Origin: Longibacter salinarum
GTDB taxonomy: Bacteria > Bacteroidota > Rhodothermia > Rhodothermales > Salinibacteraceae
Assembly (NCBI RefSeq): GCF_002554795.1
Contig: NZ_PDEQ01000003.1
Span: 124,001-188,000 of the forward strand
Reading direction: 5' to 3'
Length of the DNA: 64,000 bases
In this document: positions 42,987-55,261 of the stretch, piece after piece
Numbering within the stretch: the stretch's first letter is position 1
How the letters are laid out: the number at the start of each line of letters is the position of its first letter
The notes under the pieces: model-generated
Database searches by the model: none
What the model was told of the DNA's origin: nothing
Seen by the model: only the letters and a program-made list of their open reading frames with translations
Made by a program: the position numbers and the translations under genes

Positions 42987-44735
42987 ATGTCTACGACAAG
43001 CTTTTCTCGCACAACTGCTGTATTGATCGCCGTCGCGCTTCTGGTCGGCGTCGGGCTCGGTGTCACGGCCATGACGGTGTTTTCGGACAATAGCGACGTC
43101 GAGGCAACGGCCGGATCGCCGCCGGCGTCCGATTCTGCTGCTTCAGCCGCATCCGGCGCGACCGGACTGGCTGCCTACGACAAGGATGGGGACGGCACCG
43201 TTTATCAGGGGGGAATGCACCCCGAGGTGATTCAGGACGAGCCCGGCAACTGCCCGATTTGCGGCATGGCGCTCACGCCGACGCCCGTGAACGGGCAGGC
43301 ACCGGAGGGGACGGTTCAGATTTCTCCGACGACGCTTCAGAACATTGGTGTCAAGACGGCTCCGGTTCGGACGGAGTCGCTCGCACGACGGGTACGCACG
43401 ACCGGGCGCTTTGAGGTAAATGAGCGGCGCACGACCGCCGTCGCTCCGAAAGTGGGCGGATGGGTCGACAAGCTGTACGTCGATTACGAAGGCGCGCGGG
43501 TCGGAACAGGGCAGCCGCTTATCGAACTGTACAGCCCGGAGCTCGTCGCCACGCAGGAGGAGTACCTGAGCGCTCTCCGCGCGGCCGAACGTCTCGATGA
43601 TGCCTCCTCCCAGCGACTCGTGGAGGCAGCGCGTCGACGGCTCGCGTACTGGGACATCTCCGACGCCCAGATCGAGCGTCTGAAGGAGACCCGAGAGCCG
43701 ATGCGTACGCTCACGTTCTATGCGCCCTCGGCCGGGACCGTGACGAAGAAGTCGATCACCGAAGGGGAGAAGTTCTCTCCGGGTGAGACGCTCATGCAGA
43801 TTGCCAACCTGAGTTCGCTCTGGCTGATGGCTGATATTTACGAGCAGGACCTCGCCTGGATTGATACGGGCAGCAAGGCGCGGGTCCGTCTGCCGTACGA
43901 TCCCACAGCGGAGGTTGAAGCTGAAGTCGACTACATTTACGACGAGGTCGATGGACAGACTCGCACGGTACGCGCTCGCGTGTCGGTTCCGAACCCGGAC
44001 CGTAATCTGCGTCCCGGAATGTACGCGGTTGTTATGATCGAGGGCGACGAGACGGAGCCCTACCCGGTCGTCCCGCAGGAGTCGATCGTCGACTCCGGAG
44101 ACCGCGACATTGTGATTCTTGCCGAGGGGAATGGGCGATTCCGTCCGGTGCCCGTCCAGACGGGGCGCACGGCGGATGGAAAGGTGCAGGTCGTCGAGGG
44201 TCTGCGTGGAAACGAGACCGTGGTGACGAGCGCGCAATTCCTGATCGACTCTGAAGCCCGGCTTCAGGGCGCGCTGTCGGCGATGACGATGCCGGGGCAT
44301 GACCACGGTTCATCCGATGCGATGTCGAATGACCGGGAGGAGTCACGTGCAGACCACGAGCCGGCAAATCACTCGGCTAGCGACCACGCAGAGATGTCGG
44401 CCGAGCAGATGCCGTCTGAGTCTCACGACATGACCGGCGGTCAGATGACCACTCGGGACACCGTCGACATTCGCGTCACGAAAAGCGGGTTTGAGCCGTC
44501 GATGGTCCACGTGAAGAAGGGGGATCAGACCGTGTTTCGCTTCATCCGTCAGACCGAGTCCACCTGCGCAACCAATGTTCAGATTCCTGCGCTCGATGTG
44601 AAACCGACGGATCTGCCCATGAACGAGGCCGTCGCGATCGAGGTGACGCCGGAGAAGACGGGATCATTCACATTTGCCTGCGGAATGGACATGATCGAAG
44701 GTACGGTCATGGTCGAACGGGCATCCAAGGGGTGA
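42987..44735 (+). CDS. RND periplasmic adaptor with heavy-metal and cupredoxin domains
   Basis: 582 residues. N-terminal membrane anchor (about 9–30), then a heavy-metal-binding domain (YQGGMHPE, NCPICGMAL: H78, C89, C92, M94). The membrane-fusion core (barrel, lipoyl and alpha-hairpin; TGRFEVNERR ... PVVPQESIV) runs to about residue 430. A His/Met-rich linker leads to a C-terminal cupredoxin-like domain (about 490–582) with C527, C565, M567 and M569 in a CATN ... CGMDM pattern. The metal-handling ends point to Cu(I)/Ag(I), as in CusB. The cupredoxin fusion is unusual for an adaptor. Confidence 0.92.
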   Translation: MSTTSFSRTTAVLIAVALLVGVGLGVTAMTVFSDNSDVEATAGSPPASDSAASAASGATGLAAYDKDGDGTVYQGGMHPEVIQDEPGNCPICGMALTPTPVNGQAPEGTVQISPTTLQNIGVKTAPVRTESLARRVRTTGRFEVNERRTTAVAPKVGGWVDKLYVDYEGARVGTGQPLIELYSPELVATQEEYLSALRAAERLDDASSQRLVEAARRRLAYWDISDAQIERLKETREPMRTLTFYAPSAGTVTKKSITEGEKFSPGETLMQIANLSSLWLMADIYEQDLAWIDTGSKARVRLPYDPTAEVEAEVDYIYDEVDGQTRTVRARVSVPNPDRNLRPGMYAVVMIEGDETEPYPVVPQESIVDSGDRDIVILAEGNGRFRPVPVQTGRTADGKVQVVEGLRGNETVVTSAQFLIDSEARLQGALSAMTMPGHDHGSSDAMSNDREESRADHEPANHSASDHAEMSAEQMPSESHDMTGGQMTTRDTVDIRVTKSGFEPSMVHVKKGDQTVFRFIRQTESTCATNVQIPALDVKPTDLPMNEAVAIEVTPEKTGSFTFACGMDMIEGTVMVERASKG

Positions 44736-44791
44736 TTGCCTGAACGCCTCCGCCGTCACCCCCTTTGCTATTGAGGACCGAATGACCAAAA

Positions 44792-44858
44792 CCTGTTTGG
44801 CGGACAGCCTTCGGCCACCCCAAGGTACGAACCTCCCGACGGCCGGTCCTCGCGGCGC
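44792..44858. repeat. Copy 2 of the 67-bp dispersed intergenic element
   Basis: See 18854–18920. Here it lies between the adaptor and pump genes, 134 bp before the pump start. Most differences between copies are transitions. Confidence 0.65.
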
Positions 44859-44991
44859 GCGCACGATTTTGACGTCGTGGATCGCGCTCACCGAGCCGAC
44901 TGCGTCCGTACCAAAGTTTGACCTTCAGCCCTACCTGAGACGCGACCGTCTGCCCTTCCTTATTCGCGATTCATCCACCGAACAGGTTATC

Positions 44992-47900
44992 ATGCTTTCT
45001 TCTGTTATCGAATGGAGCGCCCGAAACCGGCTTCTCGTCGGCATGCTGACGCTTCTTCTCGCGGCTGCGGGAACGTGGGCGACTCTGAGCATTCCGATCG
45101 ACGCCTTTCCGGACCTGTCGCCCACACAGGTGATCGTGAAGACGGAATACCCCGGACAGGGGCCGCAGATTGTCGAGCAGCAGGTCACGTATCCGCTGAC
45201 GACATCGCTGATGTCCGTTCCGTTTGCGAAGACGGTGCGCGGCTATTCGATGTTTGGGACGTCGTTCGTCTACGTCATTTTTGAGGATGGGACGGACATG
45301 TACTGGGCGAGAAGCCGGGTGCTCGAGTACCTGAACACGGTTTCCGAGGATCTCCCGGCGTCGGCCAAGCCGGCACTCGGTCCGGACGCGAGCGGGGTTG
45401 GATGGGTCTATCAGTACACGTTGCGGGACACGACCGGGCAGCACGATCTCGCCGAGCTTCGCTCGATCCAGGATTTCTTCCTGCGATATGAGTTGCAGGG
45501 TGTGGACGGAGTGTCGGAGGTCGCGTCGGTGGGCGGATTTAAGAAGCAGTACCAGGTCGTCGTCGATCCGCAGAAGCTGTCGGCCTATGGCGTGCCGTTA
45601 CAGCATGTCAAAATGGCGCTCAAACGATCCAATCAGGATGTCGGCGGGCGCCTGCTCGAGATGGGGGAGCGCGAGTTCATCGTGCGAGGAAAAGGCTATC
45701 TGGAGGGCGTTGACGATATCCGTTCGGTGGGTCTCACGTCGAGCAACGGGACGCCGCTCACGATCGGAGATATCGCCCGCGTTCAGGTAGGCCCAGAGCT
45801 TCGCCGCGGAATTGCCGAGGTGGACGGCGTGGGCGAGGTGGTCGGGGGAATCGTCGTGATGCGAAGTGGCGAGAACGCGATGGAAGTCATCGAGCGGACG
45901 GAGGCGCGACTCGATGAACTATCTGCCAGCTTGCCGAGCGGAGTCGAGATTGTCACGCAATACAACCGTCGTCCACTCATCGAGCGCGCGATCGACACGC
46001 TGACCACGCAGCTCATCGAGGAAATGATCGTCGTTGCGCTGGTCGTGCTGCTCTTTCTCCTGCATGCGAGAAGTGCTGTTGTTGCGCTGATTACCGTACC
46101 GGTCGGGATCGTCGTGTCCTTGCTCGTGATGCACCTACTGGGCATCAACGCGAACGTGATGAGTCTCGGCGGGATCGCGATCGCCATCGGCGTGATGGTG
46201 GATGCGTCGCTCGTGATGGTGGAGAACGCCCACAAGCATCTGGAGCGAATACGCGAGGCCCGATACGCAGAAGCGACCGGTGACGGAGCAGGGGATGGTG
46301 CTTCAGGGGAAGAGCCTGAGATCGACAACGGCGAGCGGATTGAGGCTGTAATCGCTGCGGCAAAAGAGGTCGGGCCGAGCCTGTTCTTTTCGCTGCTGAT
46401 CATTACGGTCAGCTTCCTGCCGGTATTCACGCTGCAGCAGGTGGAAGGAAGACTTTTCCGGCCGCTGGCGTTCACCAAGACCTTTGCGATGGCCGCGGCC
46501 TCGCTGCTTGCGGTGACGCTCGTTCCCGCACTCATGGTCACGTTCGTGAAAGGGCGGATCCGGAAGGAGTCGGAGAACCCGATCGCCCGATTTTTCATCG
46601 GCGCGTACCGCCCGGTTATCCGGCATGTGCTCCGCCGACCCGTGACGGTGCTCGTTGGTGCCACGGCCTTGCTTCTGATTACGCTGCTTCCGATTCAGCG
46701 GATGACGCTTGGGACGGCGTACGTTCCGTTCCCGCAGATCGGGTCGGAATTTATGCCCCCACTAAACGAGGGCGATCTTCTGTACATGCCGACCACGCTG
46801 CCCGGCGTGTCTCCGCAGAAGGCTAAGGAATTGCTCCAGCAGACGGATCGCATCATCGCGCAATTCCCCGAAGTCGAATCGGTGTTTGGAAAAGCAGGGC
46901 GTGCGGAAACCGCGACGGATCCCGCACCGCTATCGATGCTGGAAACCACGATCCAGCTTAAGCCGAAGGACGAGTGGCGAGACGGCATGACGCGGCAGAA
47001 GCTGATCCGCGAAATGGATGCGGCCCTGCAGATTCCGGGGCTCACGAACGCCTGGACGCAGCCAATCGAGGCGCGAACGGACATGCTCGCGACGGGAATC
47101 AAAACGCCGGTCGGGATTAAGGTTGCCGGTGAGGATCTGAAAACGCTCGAACAGATCGGCGAGCAACTCGAAGCGGTGCTCGCGCCCCTGTCCGGCACGC
47201 AATCGGTGTACGCCGAGCGCGTGATGGGCGGGACGTTTTTGGACATCGAGGTCGATCGCCGCGAAGTCGCGAGGTATGGCCTCACGACCGGCGACGTGCA
47301 GGATGTGATCCAGACGGCCATTGGCGGCATGCCCGTGACGACGACGGTCGAGGGACTGGAGCGGTACTCGGTCAATGTGCGCTATCCGCGTGGACTCCGC
47401 GATAATCTACCGGCGCTACGCGACGTTCGCGTTCCCCTTCCGAGGGGCGGAGAGATTCCGCTGGGACAGGTCGCCACGTTCGAGCGCGTCGAAGGCCCGC
47501 CGATGATCAAAAGCGAGCAGGCAAGGCCCAACGCGTGGGTCTTCGTCGACATCACGGATCGCACCGACGTCGGAACGTATGTCCAGAATGCGAAGGAGGT
47601 CGTTCGCGAGCAGATCGACCTTCCGGCCGGATACGCACTCACATGGAGCGGTCAGTATCAGTACATGGAGCGAGCGAATGAACGACTGCAGCTTCTTGTG
47701 CCGATCACGATCGCCATCATTTTCCTACTGCTCCTGATTCATTTTCGGAGCGCGATGAAATCGGCCCTTCTCCTCGGGCTGTTGCCTTTTTGCGCCGTTG
47801 GCGCGATCTGGCTGATGTGGATGCTCGACTTCAACATGAGCATCGCCGTCGGCGTCGGGTTCATCGCCGTGGCAGGACTCGCCGCGGAAACGGGCGTCGT

Positions 47901-48258
47901 GATGCTGGTCTACCTCGACGAGGCGATCGAGCGATACCGCGATCGAGGCGACCTCGGTTCTATCGAGGCTCTGCGCAGCGCCCTCGAAGCCGGATCCGTG
48001 ATGCGCGTGCGACCGCTGCTAATGACGGTGTTCACGACGTTCTTCGGCCTGCTTCCGTTGATGTTCAGCACCGGCACGGGGGCACAGGTCATGCAGCGTC
48101 TCGCTACGCCGATGGTGGGAGGATTGGCGAGTGCTGCAATGCTCACGCTGGTCGTGCTTCCGGCGGCGTACATGGTCGTTCACCGGCGACGTCTGGAACC
48201 GGCACCCGTAGATGGATCGCGGACCGTTGACGCTGTGGCGGATAGTATGGAGGTGTGA
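44992..48258 (+). CDS. Heavy-metal efflux RND pump (CusA/CzcA family)
   Basis: 1088 residues, 12 membrane helices. The ATG at 44992 (MLSSVIEWSARNR) is the canonical HME-family start; the frame from 44782 adds 70 residues covering a repeat and is rejected. Helix 1 leads into PIDAFPDLSPTQVIVKTEYPGQGPQIVEQQVTYPL. Helix 4 has IAIGVMVDASLVMVENAHKHLE, with the proton-relay Asp and Glu of CusA. A repeated half-molecule follows. It exports periplasmic or cytoplasmic metal through the adaptor and TolC-type duct. The adaptor's copper-type domains favour Cu/Ag. The last four codons and stop lie inside octamer array D. Confidence 0.94.
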   Translation: MLSSVIEWSARNRLLVGMLTLLLAAAGTWATLSIPIDAFPDLSPTQVIVKTEYPGQGPQIVEQQVTYPLTTSLMSVPFAKTVRGYSMFGTSFVYVIFEDGTDMYWARSRVLEYLNTVSEDLPASAKPALGPDASGVGWVYQYTLRDTTGQHDLAELRSIQDFFLRYELQGVDGVSEVASVGGFKKQYQVVVDPQKLSAYGVPLQHVKMALKRSNQDVGGRLLEMGEREFIVRGKGYLEGVDDIRSVGLTSSNGTPLTIGDIARVQVGPELRRGIAEVDGVGEVVGGIVVMRSGENAMEVIERTEARLDELSASLPSGVEIVTQYNRRPLIERAIDTLTTQLIEEMIVVALVVLLFLLHARSAVVALITVPVGIVVSLLVMHLLGINANVMSLGGIAIAIGVMVDASLVMVENAHKHLERIREARYAEATGDGAGDGASGEEPEIDNGERIEAVIAAAKEVGPSLFFSLLIITVSFLPVFTLQQVEGRLFRPLAFTKTFAMAAASLLAVTLVPALMVTFVKGRIRKESENPIARFFIGAYRPVIRHVLRRPVTVLVGATALLLITLLPIQRMTLGTAYVPFPQIGSEFMPPLNEGDLLYMPTTLPGVSPQKAKELLQQTDRIIAQFPEVESVFGKAGRAETATDPAPLSMLETTIQLKPKDEWRDGMTRQKLIREMDAALQIPGLTNAWTQPIEARTDMLATGIKTPVGIKVAGEDLKTLEQIGEQLEAVLAPLSGTQSVYAERVMGGTFLDIEVDRREVARYGLTTGDVQDVIQTAIGGMPVTTTVEGLERYSVNVRYPRGLRDNLPALRDVRVPLPRGGEIPLGQVATFERVEGPPMIKSEQARPNAWVFVDITDRTDVGTYVQNAKEVVREQIDLPAGYALTWSGQYQYMERANERLQLLVPITIAIIFLLLLIHFRSAMKSALLLGLLPFCAVGAIWLMWMLDFNMSIAVGVGFIAVAGLAAETGVVMLVYLDEAIERYRDRGDLGSIEALRSALEAGSVMRVRPLLMTVFTTFFGLLPLMFSTGTGAQVMQRLATPMVGGLASAAMLTLVVLPAAYMVVHRRRLEPAPVDGSRTVDAVADSMEV

Positions 48259-48300
48259 AGGTGTTGAGGTGTTAAAGTTTGGAGGTGGGGACGTAGGGAG
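48245..48300 (+). repeat. Phased octamer array D, overlapping the end of the RND pump gene
   Basis: Seven octamers in exact phase (GTATGGAG, GTGTGAAG, GTGTTGAG type). The last codons and the stop TGA (48256–48258) are part of it. The G-rich strand points away from the gene. Confidence 0.87.
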
Positions 48301-48337
48301 TCGGGATCAGGGCGGGCAGGCGAGCCGACTCTGCAAC

Positions 48338-48407
48338 CCCCGATCCCCAATCCTAAATCCCCAACCCTCACTTCGAACTTCACCCTTCCACCTTCGCATT
48401 TCGCACT
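48338..48407 (-). repeat. Phased heptamer array F, facing array D
   Basis: Ten 7-nt units in exact phase. On + they drift from CCCCAAT-type to TCGCACT-type units. Ends 5 bases before the stop of the minus-strand RND gene. CCCCRAT resembles a cyanobacterial STRR heptamer. Confidence 0.85.
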
Positions 48408-48411
48408 GTCG

Positions 48412-51534
<3,123 letters not shown>

Positions 51535-51600
51535 AGCAGAAGTGGATCGAGCCCGTCAGGAGCGGGGCAGCGCGAGGACAGAGCGGAGGATGCGGGATCG

Positions 51601-52845
51601 TTACCGCGACGGATCGGGGAGACGTTTCTCGTCGGACGTATCACTTGTGTCCGAGGCGAGACGGAGGGGCGCTCCTTCGCGCACAGTGGCGAGCGTCGAC
51701 GTAATAATGCGGTCGTTCTCTTCGATGCCGTCGCGGACGTACGCGTAGACGGCATCTTTGAGTACCACGTCAACATTCTCGATTCGGAGTGTATCGGCAT
51801 CCATAATCCAGACCGTATCGTCTGCTCGCAGGAAGTCGCGATTCAGGCGGATGACATCAGGAAGCGGCTCGGCCGGGATTTGTGCCTCCACATACGAGCC
51901 AAGCATGAGTGGAGGAGCATCCTGGTGCTCCGGACGCGTGGCTCCGGGGTCCGGAACAGAAATCAGCACGCGAGCCATGCGGGTCCGATCTTCCAGTGCC
52001 CCGATGCGCCGGGCCAGGTATCCGGTGCGGTACTGATCATCCATCCAGGCCGTCCGATTACGAATGCGTACCGCAGACCCGTTCGCCGTCGCTTCTTCCA
52101 TGGAGGTAGAGGTGGATAGCCACTGCAGGTGAGAGAGTGGAACGGTGGCTTCGACCCAGTATCGATCGCGCCCGACGAGACTCGCGATCGGGTCGCTTGG
52201 CTGGACCTGCGATCCGACGCTCACATTGCGCTCCAGAACGTGGGCGTCGAAGGGCGCCCGGATCGTGGTTCGGTTGAGCGCGAGGCGTGCCTGTTGCACG
52301 GCGGCGCGGGCAGACTCGACCTCCGACTGGGCCGCCTGTAGCTGCGGCCTGCGGAGGACGAGATCCTGGTTTTCCTCGGCAAGCGTATCGTCGAGCAGTT
52401 TGTAATCCTGCCGGGCGACATTTTGCCGTCCCATTTCGAGCTTCAGATCCGACTCTGCCTGTTGAAGCTCGCTCTGTCGTTGCTGAAGAGCATTTCGGTA
52501 GTCCGAGGGATCGATTTGCACGAGGATGTCGCCCTCCTGGACATCGCGGCCCGGATCGAAGGCGGCCGATCGATCGATGATCTGGCCTTCGACGCGTGGA
52601 CTGAGGACGATCTCATCCACCGGACGAACGGTGCCCATTGCGCGGATGGTGGGACGAATGGTGTCGCGTTCGAGTGTGATCACGTCCACCAGCATGGCAC
52701 TTTCTTTCGTCGCGCCGGAGGTCTGTGCCGTTGGCTCGGTCGAGAAAATGAGCGCCATGAGGACGGCTGCACCGGCGATGATACCTGCACAAATGAGCAC
52801 CGTGTGCATCCATCCGCTGGAAGAGTTCGGGAGCGAAAGAGACAT
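51601..52845 (-). CDS. RND periplasmic adaptor (membrane fusion protein)
   Basis: 414 residues. N-terminal membrane helix (about 15–34), barrel segments VRPVDEIVLSPRVEGQI, a lipoyl half with EGDILVQIDPSDY, a coiled-coil hairpin (about 118–190), and the second lipoyl half TTIRAPFDAHVLERNVSVGSQV. It bridges the pump at 48412 and the duct at 52894. A Ser/Thr/Asp-rich C-terminal tail is of unknown use. ATG at 52845. Confidence 0.92.
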   Translation of the reverse strand: MSLSLPNSSSGWMHTVLICAGIIAGAAVLMALIFSTEPTAQTSGATKESAMLVDVITLERDTIRPTIRAMGTVRPVDEIVLSPRVEGQIIDRSAAFDPGRDVQEGDILVQIDPSDYRNALQQRQSELQQAESDLKLEMGRQNVARQDYKLLDDTLAEENQDLVLRRPQLQAAQSEVESARAAVQQARLALNRTTIRAPFDAHVLERNVSVGSQVQPSDPIASLVGRDRYWVEATVPLSHLQWLSTSTSMEEATANGSAVRIRNRTAWMDDQYRTGYLARRIGALEDRTRMARVLISVPDPGATRPEHQDAPPLMLGSYVEAQIPAEPLPDVIRLNRDFLRADDTVWIMDADTLRIENVDVVLKDAVYAYVRDGIEENDRIITSTLATVREGAPLRLASDTSDTSDEKRLPDPSR

Positions 52846-52893
52846 GTCGGAGGCGAGGGAGGTCAGAGAGAATGCTTAATCGGAATGCCGAAG

Positions 52894-54306
52894 CTACGTG
52901 TCGTCTCGTTCGCGCTCGGTCGTGAAGGCCCCGGCGAGTGCGCGGTAAAGCGCTATTCGGTCTTCCGCCAGGATGCGACGGGCCGCGAGAAGGTCGCGCT
53001 GGAGCCGTTGCACATCGCGTAGGGCCGTCAGCACGTCCAGGTACGAGCCGGAGCCATTCAGGTACTGCACGCGCAGCTGCTCGTACGCCTGCTGGGCGAG
53101 TTCTTCCTGCTGGATCAGTTTTTCGACCTGTTTGCGCTGGCTCGTTTCGAGCACCAGGGCATCCTCGACGTCCCGAAATGCCTGGAGAACGGTCTGCCCA
53201 TACGCGTATACCAACTCTCGCTTGCGTGCCTCGGCACGGTCGACCTCCGCCTGTAGCGCTCCACCGTAGAAAATCGGCGCGAGAAGGTCGCCTGCCACGC
53301 GTGCCACCCAGTCGTCGAACAGGTTTTCCGCCGCCTGCGCGGACGTGGCGGCCGATGCCGTGAGGGTAAGACGAGGGTAGCGATCGCTCATCGCCGCGGC
53401 GAGGTCACGATCGGCTGCTGCGACGCGGAAGCGTGCCGCTCGAACATCCGGGCGGCGGCGAATCAGCTCGGCTGGCACGCCAGTTTCAGGTGCAGGAGGA
53501 AGGTCGGGCAGTGAATCCGGCCCCGCAACAGGCTGGCGAGGCGGAGAGGTGCCGAGAAGGACGGCGAGCTGGTGTTCGAGCACGCCTACGCGAGCCCGAG
53601 CGGCAGATCGGTCCTGCTCCGAGGCAGCGATGAGTTGGCGTTGCCGGAGGATGTCGACGCTGCGTATCTGCCCGGTCCCGAACCGTTCACGGAGGAGGCT
53701 GAGGACCTGTTGGTTTGTCTGAACCTGCTGTTCTGTGAGGTCGAGCTGACGCCTCGCTTCGGCCAGCTGCATCCATGCACGAGTTACTTCTGCCGCAATC
53801 GAAAGGCTCGCTGCGCGGTAGTCTGACAGGGTTGCCTCGGCACGGGCCTGTTCGGCATTTGCACGGGCGCGAATGCGGCCCCAGAGATCGATCTCGTAAG
53901 ATGCAGCAGCCCCTAGTTCGAGGTCGCGCTCGCTGGGATTGCGTCCAGCTCCATCTTCGGATCGACGCTCGGTTACGGCGGAAGCTGATGCGTCGATCTG
54001 GGGGAAAAGCCCTGCTTGCTCCTGGTCTACGATCGCGCGGGCCTCCTGCAAGCGAGCCCAGGCTGCGCGGAGCGTGAAGTTTGCCGATAGGGCCGTGTCG
54101 ATGGCTGCATTGAGGGAGTCGTCACCGAAGGCGGTCCACCATCGGTCGATTTGGTCGGCTGAGCCCTGCTGCGAAAACGACGCGGGTGCCTCGACGGGCT
54201 CAGGTACACTTCGTTCAGGACTGCAGGCGCTTATCACGCTCGCGACGAGAACACATACGACGACGGCGGTTGATCCAAACGAAGCGGCGCTTGTGGAATC
54301 CGGCAT
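52894..54306 (-). CDS. NodT-type outer-membrane efflux lipoprotein
   Basis: 470 residues with a lipobox VISAC at residue 28, then the TolC fold: WWTAFGDDSLNAAIDTAL, AAASYEIDLWGRIRARANAEQ and the second repeat IRRRPDVRAARFRVAAADRDLAAA. The coiled-coil segments and GGALQAEVDRAEA are family-typical (OprM/NodT). It is the first gene of this minus-strand RND operon and gives the drug-efflux duct. Confidence 0.92.
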   Translation of the reverse strand: MPDSTSAASFGSTAVVVCVLVASVISACSPERSVPEPVEAPASFSQQGSADQIDRWWTAFGDDSLNAAIDTALSANFTLRAAWARLQEARAIVDQEQAGLFPQIDASASAVTERRSEDGAGRNPSERDLELGAAASYEIDLWGRIRARANAEQARAEATLSDYRAASLSIAAEVTRAWMQLAEARRQLDLTEQQVQTNQQVLSLLRERFGTGQIRSVDILRQRQLIAASEQDRSAARARVGVLEHQLAVLLGTSPPRQPVAGPDSLPDLPPAPETGVPAELIRRRPDVRAARFRVAAADRDLAAAMSDRYPRLTLTASAATSAQAAENLFDDWVARVAGDLLAPIFYGGALQAEVDRAEARKRELVYAYGQTVLQAFRDVEDALVLETSQRKQVEKLIQQEELAQQAYEQLRVQYLNGSGSYLDVLTALRDVQRLQRDLLAARRILAEDRIALYRALAGAFTTERERDDT

Positions 54307-54461
54307 GCGACAGCGTTCTTTGTCAGCTAGGGAAGCATGAAACGTCGCGGTACATATCCAGAAGATACCGAACGACGCGCCGTTCCTCCAGAGATCAGAT
54401 CGTCACACATGAATGTACGGGCGGCTTGGTTGATAAAATCGACGGTACGATACACAAAAAA

Positions 54462-54491
54462 GCGTCCCACACCTAGGCAGGCGTGGGACGC
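54462..54491 (-). terminator. Rho-independent terminator of the HhH gene
   Basis: Stem GCGTCCCAC (54462–54470) with 54483–54491, extendable inward with one G-U pair, followed in the minus transcript by a run of U. 27 bp past the stop. Confidence 0.92.
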
Positions 54492-54517
54492 GAGATTCCG
54501 GCAGAAATAGCAGCGCG

Positions 54518-55033
54518 CTACTCGTCGGAAAAGTCTCTGTGTCCGAAGTAGTGCAGCACGTACTTGATTTTTGACGCTTTGCCTTTCCCGAAGCCCGGGA
54601 ATTTGCGAATTCGCTTCTCGATGGTGTCGATGTCCACTCCGTCGTTCCAGATATTGGCGGCATTGCCGTCGTACTCTTCGACGAGCATCGCAGCGACCTT
54701 CTGCGTGTTCTCCGCCATCTTGTTGGTGAAGCGGTGCACCGCCGGTTTCTGAGCGAAGAGCTCCTGGAATTCGTCGAAGTCCATTGCCGCGATCTTCTTC
54801 ATGTCCAGATGACCGAGCCGGTCCTTCAGGCGAAGGGGGCCGGTGAATGCGAATTCGGCTCGGACACGCTGGTCGTACAGGAGGCCGAGAAGCGCGGCGT
54901 TGGGGTCTTCGCGAAGCCGGTCGTCGTCTTCAGGCTCCCCCGTTAGGGTGCCTTCCTCTTTGAAGCGTTCCATCATGCGGACGAGACCGCCCTTTAGATC
55001 GCCGTAGTCGATGTGTGTAACTTCGATCGCCAT
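54518..55033 (-). CDS. HhH-GPD-like base-excision-repair family protein
   Basis: 171 residues. DPNAALLGLLYDQRVRAEFAFTGPLRL matches the N-terminal signature of a small HhH-GPD-type family best known from Actinobacteria. The helix-hairpin-helix near the C-terminus is FPGFGKGKASKIKYVLHYFG. The Lys/Asp that act in endonuclease III-type glycosylases are not visible after the hairpin, since the protein ends 7 residues later. It may bind DNA without cleaving, or use other residues. ATG at 55033; own terminator. Confidence 0.7.
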   Translation of the reverse strand: MAIEVTHIDYGDLKGGLVRMMERFKEEGTLTGEPEDDDRLREDPNAALLGLLYDQRVRAEFAFTGPLRLKDRLGHLDMKKIAAMDFDEFQELFAQKPAVHRFTNKMAENTQKVAAMLVEEYDGNAANIWNDGVDIDTIEKRIRKFPGFGKGKASKIKYVLHYFGHRDFSDE

Positions 55034-55194
55034 ATGCTATTTCGTTCAGTATAATTTCCGGAAGCAGTGAACGGTCCAGGGCAGAAGGTAGTAGCGCGCT
55101 ATCGGAAATGACAAGCCGCACATCAGAGTTTGCAAGATCTGGCGACTCTTCCGCGCTTGTCGGAGCCGGAAAGATACAGCGAGGGAAATAAAAA

Positions 55195-55225
55195 ACGGAC
55201 CCCGACTGTGGCAGCCAGGGTCCGT
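55195..55225 (-). terminator. Rho-independent terminator of the barrel gene
   Basis: 8-bp stem ACGGACCC (55195–55202) with GGGTCCGT (55218–55225), 15-nt loop, then U-rich in the minus transcript. 36 bp past the stop. Confidence 0.85.
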
Positions 55226-55261
55226 CAAATTGCGCAGGGCAGGAGAGTCCTCGTTCACTGA

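Noticed and set aside
44782-44991. N-terminal extension of the metal pump
   Set aside because: It covers a dispersed repeat, and the pump family starts at MLSSVIEW.
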